Assembly: GCF_900090235.1 (NCBI RefSeq)
Contig: NZ_LT607750.1
Location: 3,422,501 to 3,486,500 of the forward strand
Length of the DNA: 64,000 bases
Source: Micromonospora echinaurantiaca
GTDB lineage: Bacteria > Actinomycetota > Actinomycetes > Mycobacteriales > Micromonosporaceae
Direction: 5' to 3'
The first letter of the stretch is position 1, and every line of letters starts with the position of its first letter. The notes beneath the pieces were generated by a model, which saw only the letters and a program-made list of their open reading frames with translations, searched no databases and was not told the origin of the DNA. A program made the position numbers and the translations under genes. This document shows positions 33,587 through 40,897 of this stretch, piece by piece.

Positions 33587-34833
33587 AGGTGCCCACCCGC
33601 GCGGGTGAGCACGCCGGCGGCGGCGAGGGCGCAGCAGCCGGCGACGGCCGCGAGCAGCGCGCCGTAGCCGGTGCGGTGCAGCAGGAGCGCGCCGGCCAGC
33701 GGCGCCGTGGCCTTGGCCAGCGTGACCGGCGCGGCGAGCAGGCCGGCGACGGCGGCGTAGCCGACGGTGCCGTAGCGGTCGGCCAGCAAAGCCGGGACGG
33801 CCAGGCTGGCGACACCGAACCCGAGCCCGAACGCGGCGACGCCGAGGACCGCGCCGACCCGGGTACCGCCGGCCGCCGCCAGACCGAGCGCGGCGGCCGC
33901 CTGGAGCGCGAAGATCACCGCGAGCACGGTGGGCACGGACAGCCGCCGCCGAGCCCCGGTGAGGACGAGCCGACCGGTGACCGACAGGATGCCGAGCAGA
34001 CCGGCCACCGTGGTGGCGAAGGTCGCGGCGTGGCCGCGGTCGGTGAGGAAACCGACGAGGTGCACGGTCATCGTGCTGGTGGCCGCCCCGTGGACGACGA
34101 AGGTGGACACCAGGATCCAGAACCGGGCGTCCCGCACCGCCCGCCGCGTCGCGCCCCGTGGCCGGTCCGGTCGCCCCTGGCCGCCAGCGTACCGGGACGC
34201 GGCGCGGTCGGGGTGCGGGCCGGGTGGCCGGCGCACGGCGGCGGCGTGCAACGGCACGGTGGACGCGTGCACAACGGCCAGGACGAGCAGCGCGCCGCGC
34301 CAGTCCAGCCGCGCGACCAGCAGCCCGGTGAGTGGCAGGAAGATCGTGCTGGCGAAGCCCGCGACGATGGTGACGGCGAGCAGGGCCGGGTCCCGGCGGG
34401 GTGGCGCGTACCAGGAGACGATGACCGCGAACGCCGGTTCGTAGAGGACCATCGCACCGGTGACGCCGATGCCGATCATCACCGCGTAGAGCTGCCCGAC
34501 GGTGTCCACCTGGGACCAGGCGATCAGCAGCGCCGTGGCGGCCAGCGACCCGCCGGTCATCAGGCCGCGCCCGCCGTGGCGGTCGAGCCACCGTCCGACC
34601 GGGACGGCGGCGAGCGCCCCGGCGATCACGGACGCGGTCAACGCGCCGGTCACGGCTGCGGTGGACGCGCCGAGGGCCGCCGCCATCGGCTCCAGCAGCA
34701 CCGCGTACGCGTAGTAAAGGGTGCCGTAGCCGATGGTCTGGGTGACGGCCAGCGCGGCGACCATCCGGCCCGGCCGCCCCGCGGGGCGCCCGCCGATCCC
34801 GGCGTCGGCGGGCACCCCGGTGGCCGTGGCCAT
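33580..34833 (-). CDS. MFS transporter of the arsenic operon
   Basis: This 417-aa membrane protein has about 12 hydrophobic segments and an MFS loop-2 motif (VGRWLDRHGGRG after helix 2). It begins with a short cytosolic tail and the first helix near VAALAVTQTIGYGTLYYAYA. Its ATG overlaps the stop of the ArsO-like gene (TGATG), so the two are coupled. It is not an Acr3, ArsB or ArsJ relative that I can recognise. In this operon it most likely exports an arsenical or organoarsenical, but the substrate is inferred from context only. Confidence 0.85.
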   Translation of the reverse strand: MATATGVPADAGIGGRPAGRPGRMVAALAVTQTIGYGTLYYAYAVLLEPMAAALGASTAAVTGALTASVIAGALAAVPVGRWLDRHGGRGLMTGGSLAATALLIAWSQVDTVGQLYAVMIGIGVTGAMVLYEPAFAVIVSWYAPPRRDPALLAVTIVAGFASTIFLPLTGLLVARLDWRGALLVLAVVHASTVPLHAAAVRRPPGPHPDRAASRYAGGQGRPDRPRGATRRAVRDARFWILVSTFVVHGAATSTMTVHLVGFLTDRGHAATFATTVAGLLGILSVTGRLVLTGARRRLSVPTVLAVIFALQAAAALGLAAAGGTRVGAVLGVAAFGLGFGVASLAVPALLADRYGTVGYAAVAGLLAAPVTLAKATAPLAGALLLHRTGYGALLAAVAGCCALAAAGVLTRAGGHLS

Positions 34834-36242
34834 CAGCCGCCGCAGCAGCCGGCGTCGCCGCCGACGGTGGCCAGCGGGATCAGGTTGACCGGCGCGGCGA
34901 GCAGGCCACCGCTGACCCCGGTGGCCAGCCCGCGGCCCGCTGGCCCGGCAGCCGATGCGGTGCCGCAGCAGCTGTCGCCGCTCACCGCTTCCGCCGGGTC
35001 GCTGTTGCACACCCCGGTCTCCGGGAGTTCCAGCCGCACGTCGCGGGCCGCCGCCCAGTCGCCGGCCAGCGCGGCGACCACCGAGCGGACCTGCTCGTAG
35101 CCGGTGGCCATCAGGAACGTCGGCGCCCGCCCGTAGCTCTTCATGCCCACCGCGTAGTAGCCGGGCTCCGGGTGGGCGAGCTCGTCGACGCCGTGCGGCG
35201 GGACGGTGCCGCAGGAGTGCTCGTTCGGGTCGATCAGCGGAGCGAGCGCCCGGGTGGCGCCGAGCACGGGGTCGAGGTCCAGCCGCAGCTCGCCGGCGAT
35301 GGAGTGGTCGGGGCGGAAGCCGGTGGCGGCGACGATCCGATCCACCACGATGGACTCCGTACCGCCGTCGGCGGCCCGCACCACCACGGCGACCCGCCCG
35401 TCGGCCGGGTCGAGCGCGTGCACGGAGAAGCCGGTGAGCAACCGGATCCGACCGGCCTCGACGTGCTCGCGCAGCCGGGAGCCGAGGGCGCCCCGCGCCG
35501 GCAGCGCGTCCGCGTCACCGCCGCCGTAGGTCCGTGCCGGGCTGGCGCTGCGGATCGCCCAGGTCACCTCGGTGCCGGGCGCGCCGATCGCCAGCTCGGC
35601 CAGGGACAGCAGCGTGTTCGCCGCCGAGTGTCCCGCCCCGACCACCAGCGTGTGCCGGCCGGCGAACCGGTCCCGGTCGGCGCCGAGCACGTCCGGCAGC
35701 GCGTGCTCCAGGTACGGCGCGGCCTCGCCCTCGCCGCGGGCGGGCAGGCCGGAGGCGCCGAGCACGTTCGGCGTATTCCAGGTGCCGGAGGCGTCGATCA
35801 CCGCGCGGGCGAGCAGGTCCTCGCCGTCGGCGAGCCGGACCAGGAAGGGGGTCTGCTCGCGGCCGGCGGTGCGCAGCCGGTCCAGGCCGAGCCGGCTGAT
35901 CGCCACCACCCGGGCGCCGTACCGCAGGTGCGGCTTGAGCTGCGGCAGCTCGGCCAGCGGCTGGAGGTAGTCGGCGGCAAGCTCGGCGCCGGTCGGCAGG
36001 GCGTCCAGGTCGGGGGCGACCCAACCGGCCGCGTCGAGCAGCCGCCGGCCGGCGGCGTCGAGGTTGTACCGCCACGGGGAGAAGACCCGCACGTGACCCC
36101 ACTGGCGCACCGCCGCGGCGGCGGTGTCGCCGGCCTCCAGCACGGTGAAGGGCAGGCCGCGCTCGTGCAGGTGGGCGGCCGCGGCCAGCCCGACCGGCCC
36201 GGCGCCGACGACCACGACGGGCAGCTCGTCCAGGACGTTCAT
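34833..36242 (-). CDS. arsO: ArsO-like flavin-dependent monooxygenase with Cys-Cys-Gly tail
   Basis: This 469-aa FAD/NAD(P)H oxidoreductase has an N-terminal dinucleotide fold VVVVGAGPVGLAAAAHLHER and a second one VVGAGHSAANTLLSL, as in flavin-containing monooxygenases. The ATGFRPDHS block follows. Such proteins recur in actinobacterial ars operons as ArsO; their reaction is not settled. The C-terminal 60 residues carry two extra motifs, SCCGTA and AGCCGG, that resemble thiol arsenite-binding sites and match those of the small CCG protein in the same operon. ATG 36242 has GAGGAG 7 nt upstream; an in-frame start 36 nt earlier lacks one. Confidence 0.82.
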   Translation of the reverse strand: MNVLDELPVVVVGAGPVGLAAAAHLHERGLPFTVLEAGDTAAAAVRQWGHVRVFSPWRYNLDAAGRRLLDAAGWVAPDLDALPTGAELAADYLQPLAELPQLKPHLRYGARVVAISRLGLDRLRTAGREQTPFLVRLADGEDLLARAVIDASGTWNTPNVLGASGLPARGEGEAAPYLEHALPDVLGADRDRFAGRHTLVVGAGHSAANTLLSLAELAIGAPGTEVTWAIRSASPARTYGGGDADALPARGALGSRLREHVEAGRIRLLTGFSVHALDPADGRVAVVVRAADGGTESIVVDRIVAATGFRPDHSIAGELRLDLDPVLGATRALAPLIDPNEHSCGTVPPHGVDELAHPEPGYYAVGMKSYGRAPTFLMATGYEQVRSVVAALAGDWAAARDVRLELPETGVCNSDPAEAVSGDSCCGTASAAGPAGRGLATGVSGGLLAAPVNLIPLATVGGDAGCCGG

Positions 36243-36318
36243 CAGGAAACTCCTCTGTCTTGACAATGATCGAAACAAAAGGGCGGACGGTGGCCCGGGC
36301 GGGCCGCGCGTACGACGG
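36243..36318 (-). promoter_or_regulatory. Spacer between arsN-like and arsO-like genes with hairpin and T-tract
   Basis: This is the only sizeable gap inside the minus-strand arsenic operon. In transcript orientation a GGCCCG/CGGGCC hairpin (36292-36305) is followed about 12 nt later by a T-rich tract, then TTGTCAAGACAGAGGAG before the ATG. It could attenuate transcription or hold an internal promoter. Confidence 0.3.
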
Positions 36319-36816
36319 TCAGGTGATGGCGGGGCTGCGGCGTTCCAGCAGCACGACGTCGCGCCACCGGCCGTGGTGCCGACCGACGCGCTCCCGCACG
36401 CCGATCACCCGGAAGCCGGCCCGCTCGTGCAGGGCCAGGCTGGCGGCGTTCTCCGGGAAGATGCCGGACTGGATGGTCCAGATGCCGGCCGCCTCGGTCG
36501 AGGCGACGAGCGTGTCGAGCAGCAGCCGGGCCACCCCGCGCCCCTGCGCGGCGGGGTCGACGTAGATCGAGTGCTCCACCACCCCGGCGTAGACCGCGCG
36601 GGTGGAGGTCGGCGTGACCGCGATCCAGCCGAGGACCGTGTCGTCACCGTCGACGGCCACGAAGCGGTGCGCGGGCAACCGGCCGGTGTCGAACCCGGCC
36701 CAGGTCGGTGCCACGGTCTCGAAGCTGGCGTTGCCGCCGTCGAGGCCCGCCTGGTAGATCGCCAGCACCCGGTCGGCGTCCTCGGGTCGCATCGGTCGGA
36801 CGGTGAGGTCGGCCAT
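36319..36816 (-). CDS. arsN: GNAT acetyltransferase, ArsN1-like
   Basis: This 165-aa protein resembles phosphinothricin/arsinothricin N-acetyltransferases: VRPMRPEDADRVLAIYQAGL at the start, an ASFET block, the acetyl-CoA loop QGRGVARLLLDTLV near residue 95, and ENAASLALHERAGFRVIGVR, then GRWRDVVLLERR. In ars operons this family (ArsN1) acetylates the amino group of arsinothricin. The position between arsR and an ArsO-like gene supports ArsN1 over a general Pat/Bar enzyme. It starts by TGATG overlap with the arsR stop. Confidence 0.8.
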   Translation of the reverse strand: MADLTVRPMRPEDADRVLAIYQAGLDGGNASFETVAPTWAGFDTGRLPAHRFVAVDGDDTVLGWIAVTPTSTRAVYAGVVEHSIYVDPAAQGRGVARLLLDTLVASTEAAGIWTIQSGIFPENAASLALHERAGFRVIGVRERVGRHHGRWRDVVLLERRSPAIT

Positions 36817-37142
36817 CAGCAGGCTCCGTTCGGGCTGGGGGCCGGTCGGCCCATCACCACGTCCGCGGCGGACGGGAAGCAGTCGACACAGGCGTCGTTG
36901 ACGCGGTAGAGCCGGGCGGTGCCGGCCGGCTCGGCGAACACGAACCGGACCTCGGTGAGGACCTTCAGGTGCTGGGAGACGGTGGACTGGGCCAGCCCGA
37001 CCGCCGCGACGATCTCCCCGACGCTCATCGGCCGGGCCTGGCGGGCCAGGTACTCCACGATCTGCACCCGGGTCGGGTCCGCCAGCGCCCGGAACCACGA
37101 CGCGTACGTCCGCGCCGTCGCCCGGTCCAGCAGGTCTGCCAT
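36816..37142 (-). CDS. arsR: ArsR-family repressor with C-terminal CxxC
   Basis: This 108-aa winged-helix regulator has the HTH core MSVGEIVAAVGLAQSTVSQH followed by LKVLTEV. Its likely metal-sensing thiols are in ACVDCFPSAADVVMG near the C-terminus, a pattern seen in a subset of actinobacterial ArsR proteins. The ATG has AGAGGA about 8 nt upstream. It lies 17 nt after the M28 peptidase stop and overlaps the ArsN-like start, so it is in mid-operon and could feed back on the operon it belongs to. Confidence 0.88.
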   Translation of the reverse strand: MADLLDRATARTYASWFRALADPTRVQIVEYLARQARPMSVGEIVAAVGLAQSTVSQHLKVLTEVRFVFAEPAGTARLYRVNDACVDCFPSAADVVMGRPAPSPNGAC

Positions 37143-37159
37143 TCCCGTTTCCTCTATCG

Positions 37160-38392
37160 TTAATCGCCGATCGGCGATGAAAGTGTAGCCGGTGCCGATG
37201 CGGCCAGCCGCACGGTGGCCACCACCAGCCGCGCCAGGGCGGTCAGGGTGGCCGGTTCGACCCGCTCGGCGGTGTCCGCCGGGCTGTGGTAGCCGGCCAT
37301 GCCGGCACCGATGCCGACGGCGGCGAAGCCGGCGCCGCCGTAGCGCCGGTTGTCCGAGGCCACCGGCCCGGCCACCAGCGGTACGCCCACCTGCCGCCCG
37401 GCCTGGTCCAGCAGCGCGAGCAGCCGGTGGGCGGGCCCGCCCGCCTCGACCGCCGCCGCCCGGTCCAGCCGGCCGGCGCCGTCGACGTTGACGACGAGCG
37501 GGTCGGCGCCGGCGGCGCGCAGCCGACGGGCGTGTCGCGCGGAGCCGAGCGCGCCGATCTCCTCGGCGTCGAGCAGGGCGACGGAGAGCCCGACGCCGTC
37601 CCCGGCCTCGGCGGCCAGGATCCGGGCCGCCTCGAGCACCACCGCGACGCCGCTGGCGTTGTCCGACGCGCCCGGCTGCCGCAGTCCGGGGTGGTCGCCC
37701 ACGCCGTCGTAGTGCGCGGTGAGCAGCACGTCGGGCCCGCCCGGCGCCGCCCGGCGGACGGTGGCGTGGAGGTTGGTGCCGGTGACGTCGAGCCGGCGCA
37801 GCGGGGCGTCGGCGGCCAGCCACCCCTGCTCGCCGGCCGCGGCGAGGAGCGCGCGGTGCGTGGCGGGGTCGAGGGTGAGGGCCGGCAACGGCCCCGGGTC
37901 CGGGCCGGCGAGGGTGGTGTACTGCCAGCCGTCCGCGTCGACGGGGCGGCTCAGCAGCAGGCCCGTTGCCCCGTGGGCGTACCCGTAGGCGTCGAAGAGG
38001 CTCATCCCCGCCGGCACCACCAACCACCGGCCGGCCGGGTCCCCGGCGCCGGCCACCCCCAGCCGACCCCGCCGGACCTCGGCGGTGTACGCGGACGCGA
38101 GGTGGACGGCGACCTGCCGACCGGCGGTGAGCCGGTGCGCGCTGGTGCCGGCGCCCCAGGTCACCGTGGGCGCGGCGGCCAGCTCGGGCACCGCCCGCAG
38201 GGGGAACTCGTCGGTCTCCACCGTCGCGCCGAGCACGACCAGCTGATCGGCGAGCCAGCCCCGGGCGGCCGCCCCGCCGGCGGAGCCGACCCGCCGGCCG
38301 GCGAAATCGTCCGCGGCGAGGGCGGCGACGGTGGCGACCATCCGGTCACCGGAGATCTCCCCCGGCGGCGCGGTCGGGTCCGCGGGGATCAT
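37160..38392 (-). CDS. M28-family zinc aminopeptidase-like protein
   Basis: This 410-aa M28 peptidase carries the expected metal ligands in order: His in LLTAHYDGVGD, Asp in GASDNASG, the Glu pair in LLDAEEIGALGS, Asp in VVNVDGAG and His in AGYHSPADT. It has no signal peptide, so it is probably cytosolic. It overlaps the upstream CCG-protein stop (ATGA) and precedes arsR by 17 nt, so it belongs to the arsenic operon. A role in cleaving arsenical peptides or amides is possible but speculative. The start at 38392 is fixed by the overlap and by composition. Confidence 0.82.
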   Translation of the reverse strand: MIPADPTAPPGEISGDRMVATVAALAADDFAGRRVGSAGGAAARGWLADQLVVLGATVETDEFPLRAVPELAAAPTVTWGAGTSAHRLTAGRQVAVHLASAYTAEVRRGRLGVAGAGDPAGRWLVVPAGMSLFDAYGYAHGATGLLLSRPVDADGWQYTTLAGPDPGPLPALTLDPATHRALLAAAGEQGWLAADAPLRRLDVTGTNLHATVRRAAPGGPDVLLTAHYDGVGDHPGLRQPGASDNASGVAVVLEAARILAAEAGDGVGLSVALLDAEEIGALGSARHARRLRAAGADPLVVNVDGAGRLDRAAAVEAGGPAHRLLALLDQAGRQVGVPLVAGPVASDNRRYGGAGFAAVGIGAGMAGYHSPADTAERVEPATLTALARLVVATVRLAASAPATLSSPIGD

Positions 38393-38661
38393 CCGCAGCA
38401 CCCCTGGCCGGCGTCGACGGCGGCGGTCTTCGCCTCGGCACCGCAGCAGGCGCCCACGGCTTCGGCCTCCTGCCGGGTGCCGCAACACGGGCCGGACGTC
38501 GCGGGCGGGCCGGCGGGCGGCAGGATCGAGCCGACCGCCTGGGCCGGGCTGCCGCAGCAGCCGCCGGATCCGGTGACCGCCAGGGCGGCGGCCGGGTCGC
38601 CGGCGAACCCGCCGGTCGGTTGGATGTGCTCGCTCATCGTGGTCGCCGTCCCGTCGCTCAT
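38389..38661 (-). CDS. Small protein with four Cys-Cys-Gly motifs
   Basis: This 90-aa protein has no recognised fold. Its striking feature is four evenly spread CCG motifs (GGCCGS, GPCCGT, GACCGA and a terminal GQGCCG) in Ala/Gly/Pro-rich sequence. Vicinal cysteines bind trivalent arsenic, so it may be an arsenite-binding buffer or chaperone. The same motif recurs in the tail of the ArsO-like protein of this operon. The ATG at 38661 overlaps the stop of the upstream 49-aa gene (ATGA); an internal ATG at 38637 is the alternative. Its stop overlaps the peptidase start. Confidence 0.7.
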   Translation of the reverse strand: MSDGTATTMSEHIQPTGGFAGDPAAALAVTGSGGCCGSPAQAVGSILPPAGPPATSGPCCGTRQEAEAVGACCGAEAKTAAVDAGQGCCG

Positions 38662-38807
38662 CGAGGGCTGATCAGGGTGTGGATGCTGGTGCGAACGCGG
38701 TCGTAGCGCCGCTCCGCGCGCTGGTTGGCGGTGGACACCTGGGCGCAGGAGTCGCAGAAGCGCACTCCCGCCCGAGCCGCCACCGACCGCCGGGCCTTGC
38801 CGAACAT
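38658..38807 (-). CDS. 49-aa CxxC microprotein, first gene of the arsenic operon
   Basis: This is a short but well-supported gene. The protein starts MFGKARRSVAARAGVRFCDS and has one CDSC motif, then a basic QRAERRYDR segment. AAGGGG stands 6 nt before the ATG at 38807, and its stop overlaps the CCG-protein start by ATGA. I do not recognise a family. The CxxC could bind metal or act in thiol exchange. It is the first gene downstream of the divergent promoter. Confidence 0.65.
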   Translation of the reverse strand: MFGKARRSVAARAGVRFCDSCAQVSTANQRAERRYDRVRTSIHTLISPR

Positions 38808-38892
38808 GACGATCCCCTTCCGACGGAGCCTGTCTTGACGTCCGTCTAAGCAGAGACTTGCACGCTGATTAGAGAGATGTCAACCTAGAGGA
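38808..38892. promoter_or_regulatory. Divergent ars promoter/operator region
   Basis: These 85 bases separate two divergent arsenic transcripts and are AT-richer than the genes. Read leftwards there are two TTGACAT copies 16 nt apart (complements of 38877-38883 and 38893-38899) that could be -35 hexamers or ArsR half-sites. Another TTGAC lies at 38835-38839. One copy overlaps the arsR start codon, which would let repressor binding control both directions. Confidence 0.55.
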
Positions 38893-39264
38893 ATGTCAAA
38901 GCAGCCGACGCCACTGACCGTGCTGGACGCCGAGACGCCGTGCTGCCCACCACTGGCGCAGCGCCGGGTGCCGGCGGAGACGGCCGCCGTCCTCGCCCCC
39001 GCCTTCAAGGCCCTCGGCGACCCGGTCCGGCTCCAGCTGATGTCCATGATCGCCTCCGCCGAGGACGGAGAGGCGTGCGTCTGTGACCTCACCCCCGCCT
39101 TCGACCTCAGCGGGCCGACCATCTCCCACCACCTGCGGACGCTGCGCGAGGCTGGTCTGGTGGACGCGGAGCGACGGGGCACCTGGGTCTACTACCGGGC
39201 CCGCCCGGGCGTGCTGCGCCAACTCGCGGCCCTGCTCACCATCGAGCCGACCCCTGCCAGATAG
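38893..39264 (+). CDS. arsR: ArsR-family arsenite repressor
   Basis: This 123-aa ArsR/SmtB regulator has the winged-helix core LSGPTISHHLRTLREAGLV and a wing GTWVYYRARPG. Likely As(III) ligands are Cys17-Cys18 near the N-terminus and Cys62/Cys64 in EACVCDL, resembling the actinobacterial (Corynebacterium-type) sensor that uses an N-terminal Cys pair with a Cys at the start of the DNA-binding helices. AGAGG stands only 1 nt before the ATG, so initiation may be leaderless. It is transcribed divergently from the CxxC/CCG/M28 operon. Confidence 0.92.
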   Translation: MSKQPTPLTVLDAETPCCPPLAQRRVPAETAAVLAPAFKALGDPVRLQLMSMIASAEDGEACVCDLTPAFDLSGPTISHHLRTLREAGLVDAERRGTWVYYRARPGVLRQLAALLTIEPTPAR

Positions 39265-39279
39265 CCGACCCCACCCGAC

Positions 39280-40401
39280 TCACGGCCGGCCGCTTGCAGC
39301 CGCGCGCCGGGCAGCCGGCCGGCGTCGTGACCGGCCCGACACGTGTGCGGCGAGCGCGGCCGTCACGTACGCCGCGTCGCGCCCCACCCCGCGCAGCGTG
39401 TTCGACGAGAACGACCGCTGGAACTCCAGGCCGAGGTAGCCGAGCCCGGGATGGGTGGTGGAGATCCCGGCACGCTGCCGGGGCAGGCCGCGGTCGAGGG
39501 TTCCGAGCGGTGCCAGGTAGTCCAGGTGCGGACGGTAGCCGGTGGCGAAGACGACGGCGTCCACCCGCTCGGTCCTGCCGTCACTCCAGACCACCCCGTC
39601 GTCGGTGAAGGCGGTGAACATCGCCCGGCGGGCCGGTGCGCCGGCGGCGATTGCGTCGCGGTAGATCCCGGTGTCGAGCACGGCGGCGTGCCGGACCAGC
39701 CGGGTGAGCACCGGGCGCGGCAGCAGGTCGGCGCCGGTGACGCGGAGCCAGTGGTGCAGATCCCGGCCCCGGATGCGCTGCGGCAGGAACCGGACGGGCG
39801 CGCGGGTGGCCAGGGTGACGTCCGCGTACCCGGCGAGTTCGTGGGCCACCTGCACCGCCGAGTTGCCGGCCCCCACGACCACGACCCGCCGTCCCGCGTA
39901 CGGGTCGGGCCGGCGGTAGTCGGCGACGTGACACAGCTCCCCCGCGTACCGCTCCTGGCTGGGCAGGACCGGCAGGTAGGGGTTGCCGAACGACCCGCTG
40001 GCGGCAACCACGCCGGCGGCCGCGAGTTCGTCACCGGCGTCGGTGTGGACCAGGTAGCCGCCGTCGGGACGCGACCGCACGGCGGTGACCCGGACTCCGG
40101 TGCGGACGTCGGCGTCGAGACCGGCGGCGTAGCGCCGCAGGTACGCCACCACCTCGTCGCGGCTCGGGTAGCGCTCCGGGTCGCCGCCGAAGTCGAGGCC
40201 GGGCAGGGCGCTGTAGCGCGCCGGCGAGAAGAGGGTGAGGCTGTCGTAGTAGTCGGGCCAGGAGCCGACCGGCTCCACGCCGGCATGCAGGACGACGGGA
40301 CGAAGGCCGGCGGTCAGCCCGGCCCGAGCGGCGGCCAGGCCGGACTGGCCCCCGCCGACGATGACCACGGGTTCGGTTCGAGGAGTCACGTGGACGATCA
40401 T
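39280..40401 (-). CDS. Flavin-dependent monooxygenase-like oxidoreductase
   Basis: This 373-aa protein has two dinucleotide folds (VVIVGGGQSGLAAARAGL and VVVVGAGNSAVQVAHELAG), separated by the FGNPYLPVLPS segment, and ends with FATGYRPHLDYL. This is the class B flavoprotein (FMO/TrkA-like) pattern. It is divergent from an arsR-type gene and shares its operator, so it is probably arsenic- or thiol-inducible. It is a distant relative of the ArsO-like protein but lacks the CCG tail. The ATG at 40401 lies inside the operator and has no ribosome site, so the mRNA may be leaderless; GTG 40389 is an alternative start. Confidence 0.8.
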   Translation of the reverse strand: MIVHVTPRTEPVVIVGGGQSGLAAARAGLTAGLRPVVLHAGVEPVGSWPDYYDSLTLFSPARYSALPGLDFGGDPERYPSRDEVVAYLRRYAAGLDADVRTGVRVTAVRSRPDGGYLVHTDAGDELAAAGVVAASGSFGNPYLPVLPSQERYAGELCHVADYRRPDPYAGRRVVVVGAGNSAVQVAHELAGYADVTLATRAPVRFLPQRIRGRDLHHWLRVTGADLLPRPVLTRLVRHAAVLDTGIYRDAIAAGAPARRAMFTAFTDDGVVWSDGRTERVDAVVFATGYRPHLDYLAPLGTLDRGLPRQRAGISTTHPGLGYLGLEFQRSFSSNTLRGVGRDAAYVTAALAAHVSGRSRRRPAARRAAASGRP

Positions 40402-40430
40402 ATCGTCGTTTTGTTGAATGACAATATGAT
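40397..40430. promoter_or_regulatory. Divergent operator ATCATAT-N20-ATATGAT
   Basis: Perfect 7-bp arms ATCATAT (40397-40403) and ATATGAT (40424-40430) flank TTGTTGAATGACAA, itself partly symmetric. It is the AT-richest spot in the region, lying between the oxidoreductase and the arsR-like gene. It overlaps the proposed start of one and precedes the other by 24 nt, as expected for an ArsR site controlling both. Confidence 0.55.
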
Positions 40431-40453
40431 GATGGTGGGGGAAGGTGGGAGGC

Positions 40454-40798
40454 ATGCAGCAGGCGACGTCCGGACGGCCGGCCCCCTCGACCGCGAGCCA
40501 GGTCGACGCCCCGTCCGGGCTGGCACCGCAGACGCAGGAGTTCCTCAAGGCGCTGGGCAGCCCGACCCGGCAGCGGATCATGATGCTGTTCGCGCGGGGC
40601 GCCGAACTGTCGGTGGGCGAGGTGGCCGAGCGTACGGGCATCAGCCAGGCCACCGCGTCCCAGCAGCTGACGCTGCTGCGCAGAGGCCGGGTGGTCACGT
40701 CGCGGCGCGACGGGAAGACGGTCTACTACCGGGCGGACCGCGATGGCGCCCTCGCCGCCCTCGCCGAACTGCAGTCCTACCTGGCGACCTGCTGCTGA
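40454..40798 (+). CDS. ArsR-family regulator
   Basis: This 114-aa winged-helix protein has the core LSVGEVAERTGISQATASQQ then LTLLRRGRVV, and a wing DGKTVYYRAD. It ends in a terminal Cys-Cys. The N-terminal 30 residues are disordered-looking. It lacks the CxC metal helix of the 38.9-kb ArsR, so it may sense a different thiophile, or redox. It is divergent from the flavoprotein gene it probably controls. I chose ATG 40454 (GGGGAAGG about 8 nt upstream); a GTG 9 nt earlier is also possible. Confidence 0.87.
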   Translation: MQQATSGRPAPSTASQVDAPSGLAPQTQEFLKALGSPTRQRIMMLFARGAELSVGEVAERTGISQATASQQLTLLRRGRVVTSRRDGKTVYYRADRDGALAALAELQSYLATCC

Positions 40799-40860
40799 GC
40801 ATCCGACCACGCCACGTCGGCCAGCCGGCGAGCCCGCACGACCCCGGACGCCACCCCGGC

Positions 40861-40890
40861 TTGACATCGCGCCGATTGCTCAGCGATAGT
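40861..40890 (+). promoter_or_regulatory. Promoter giving a probable leaderless arsR-arsC mRNA
   Basis: TTGACA (40861-40866) and GATAGT (40885-40890) are spaced by 18 nt. The ATG of the fused regulator follows 7 nt after the -10 element, so the transcript should begin at or next to the start codon. ATTGCTCA and TGAGTCAAT form an imperfect palindrome over the -10 element, a likely autoregulatory ArsR site. Confidence 0.6.
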
Positions 40891-40897
40891 TGAGTCA

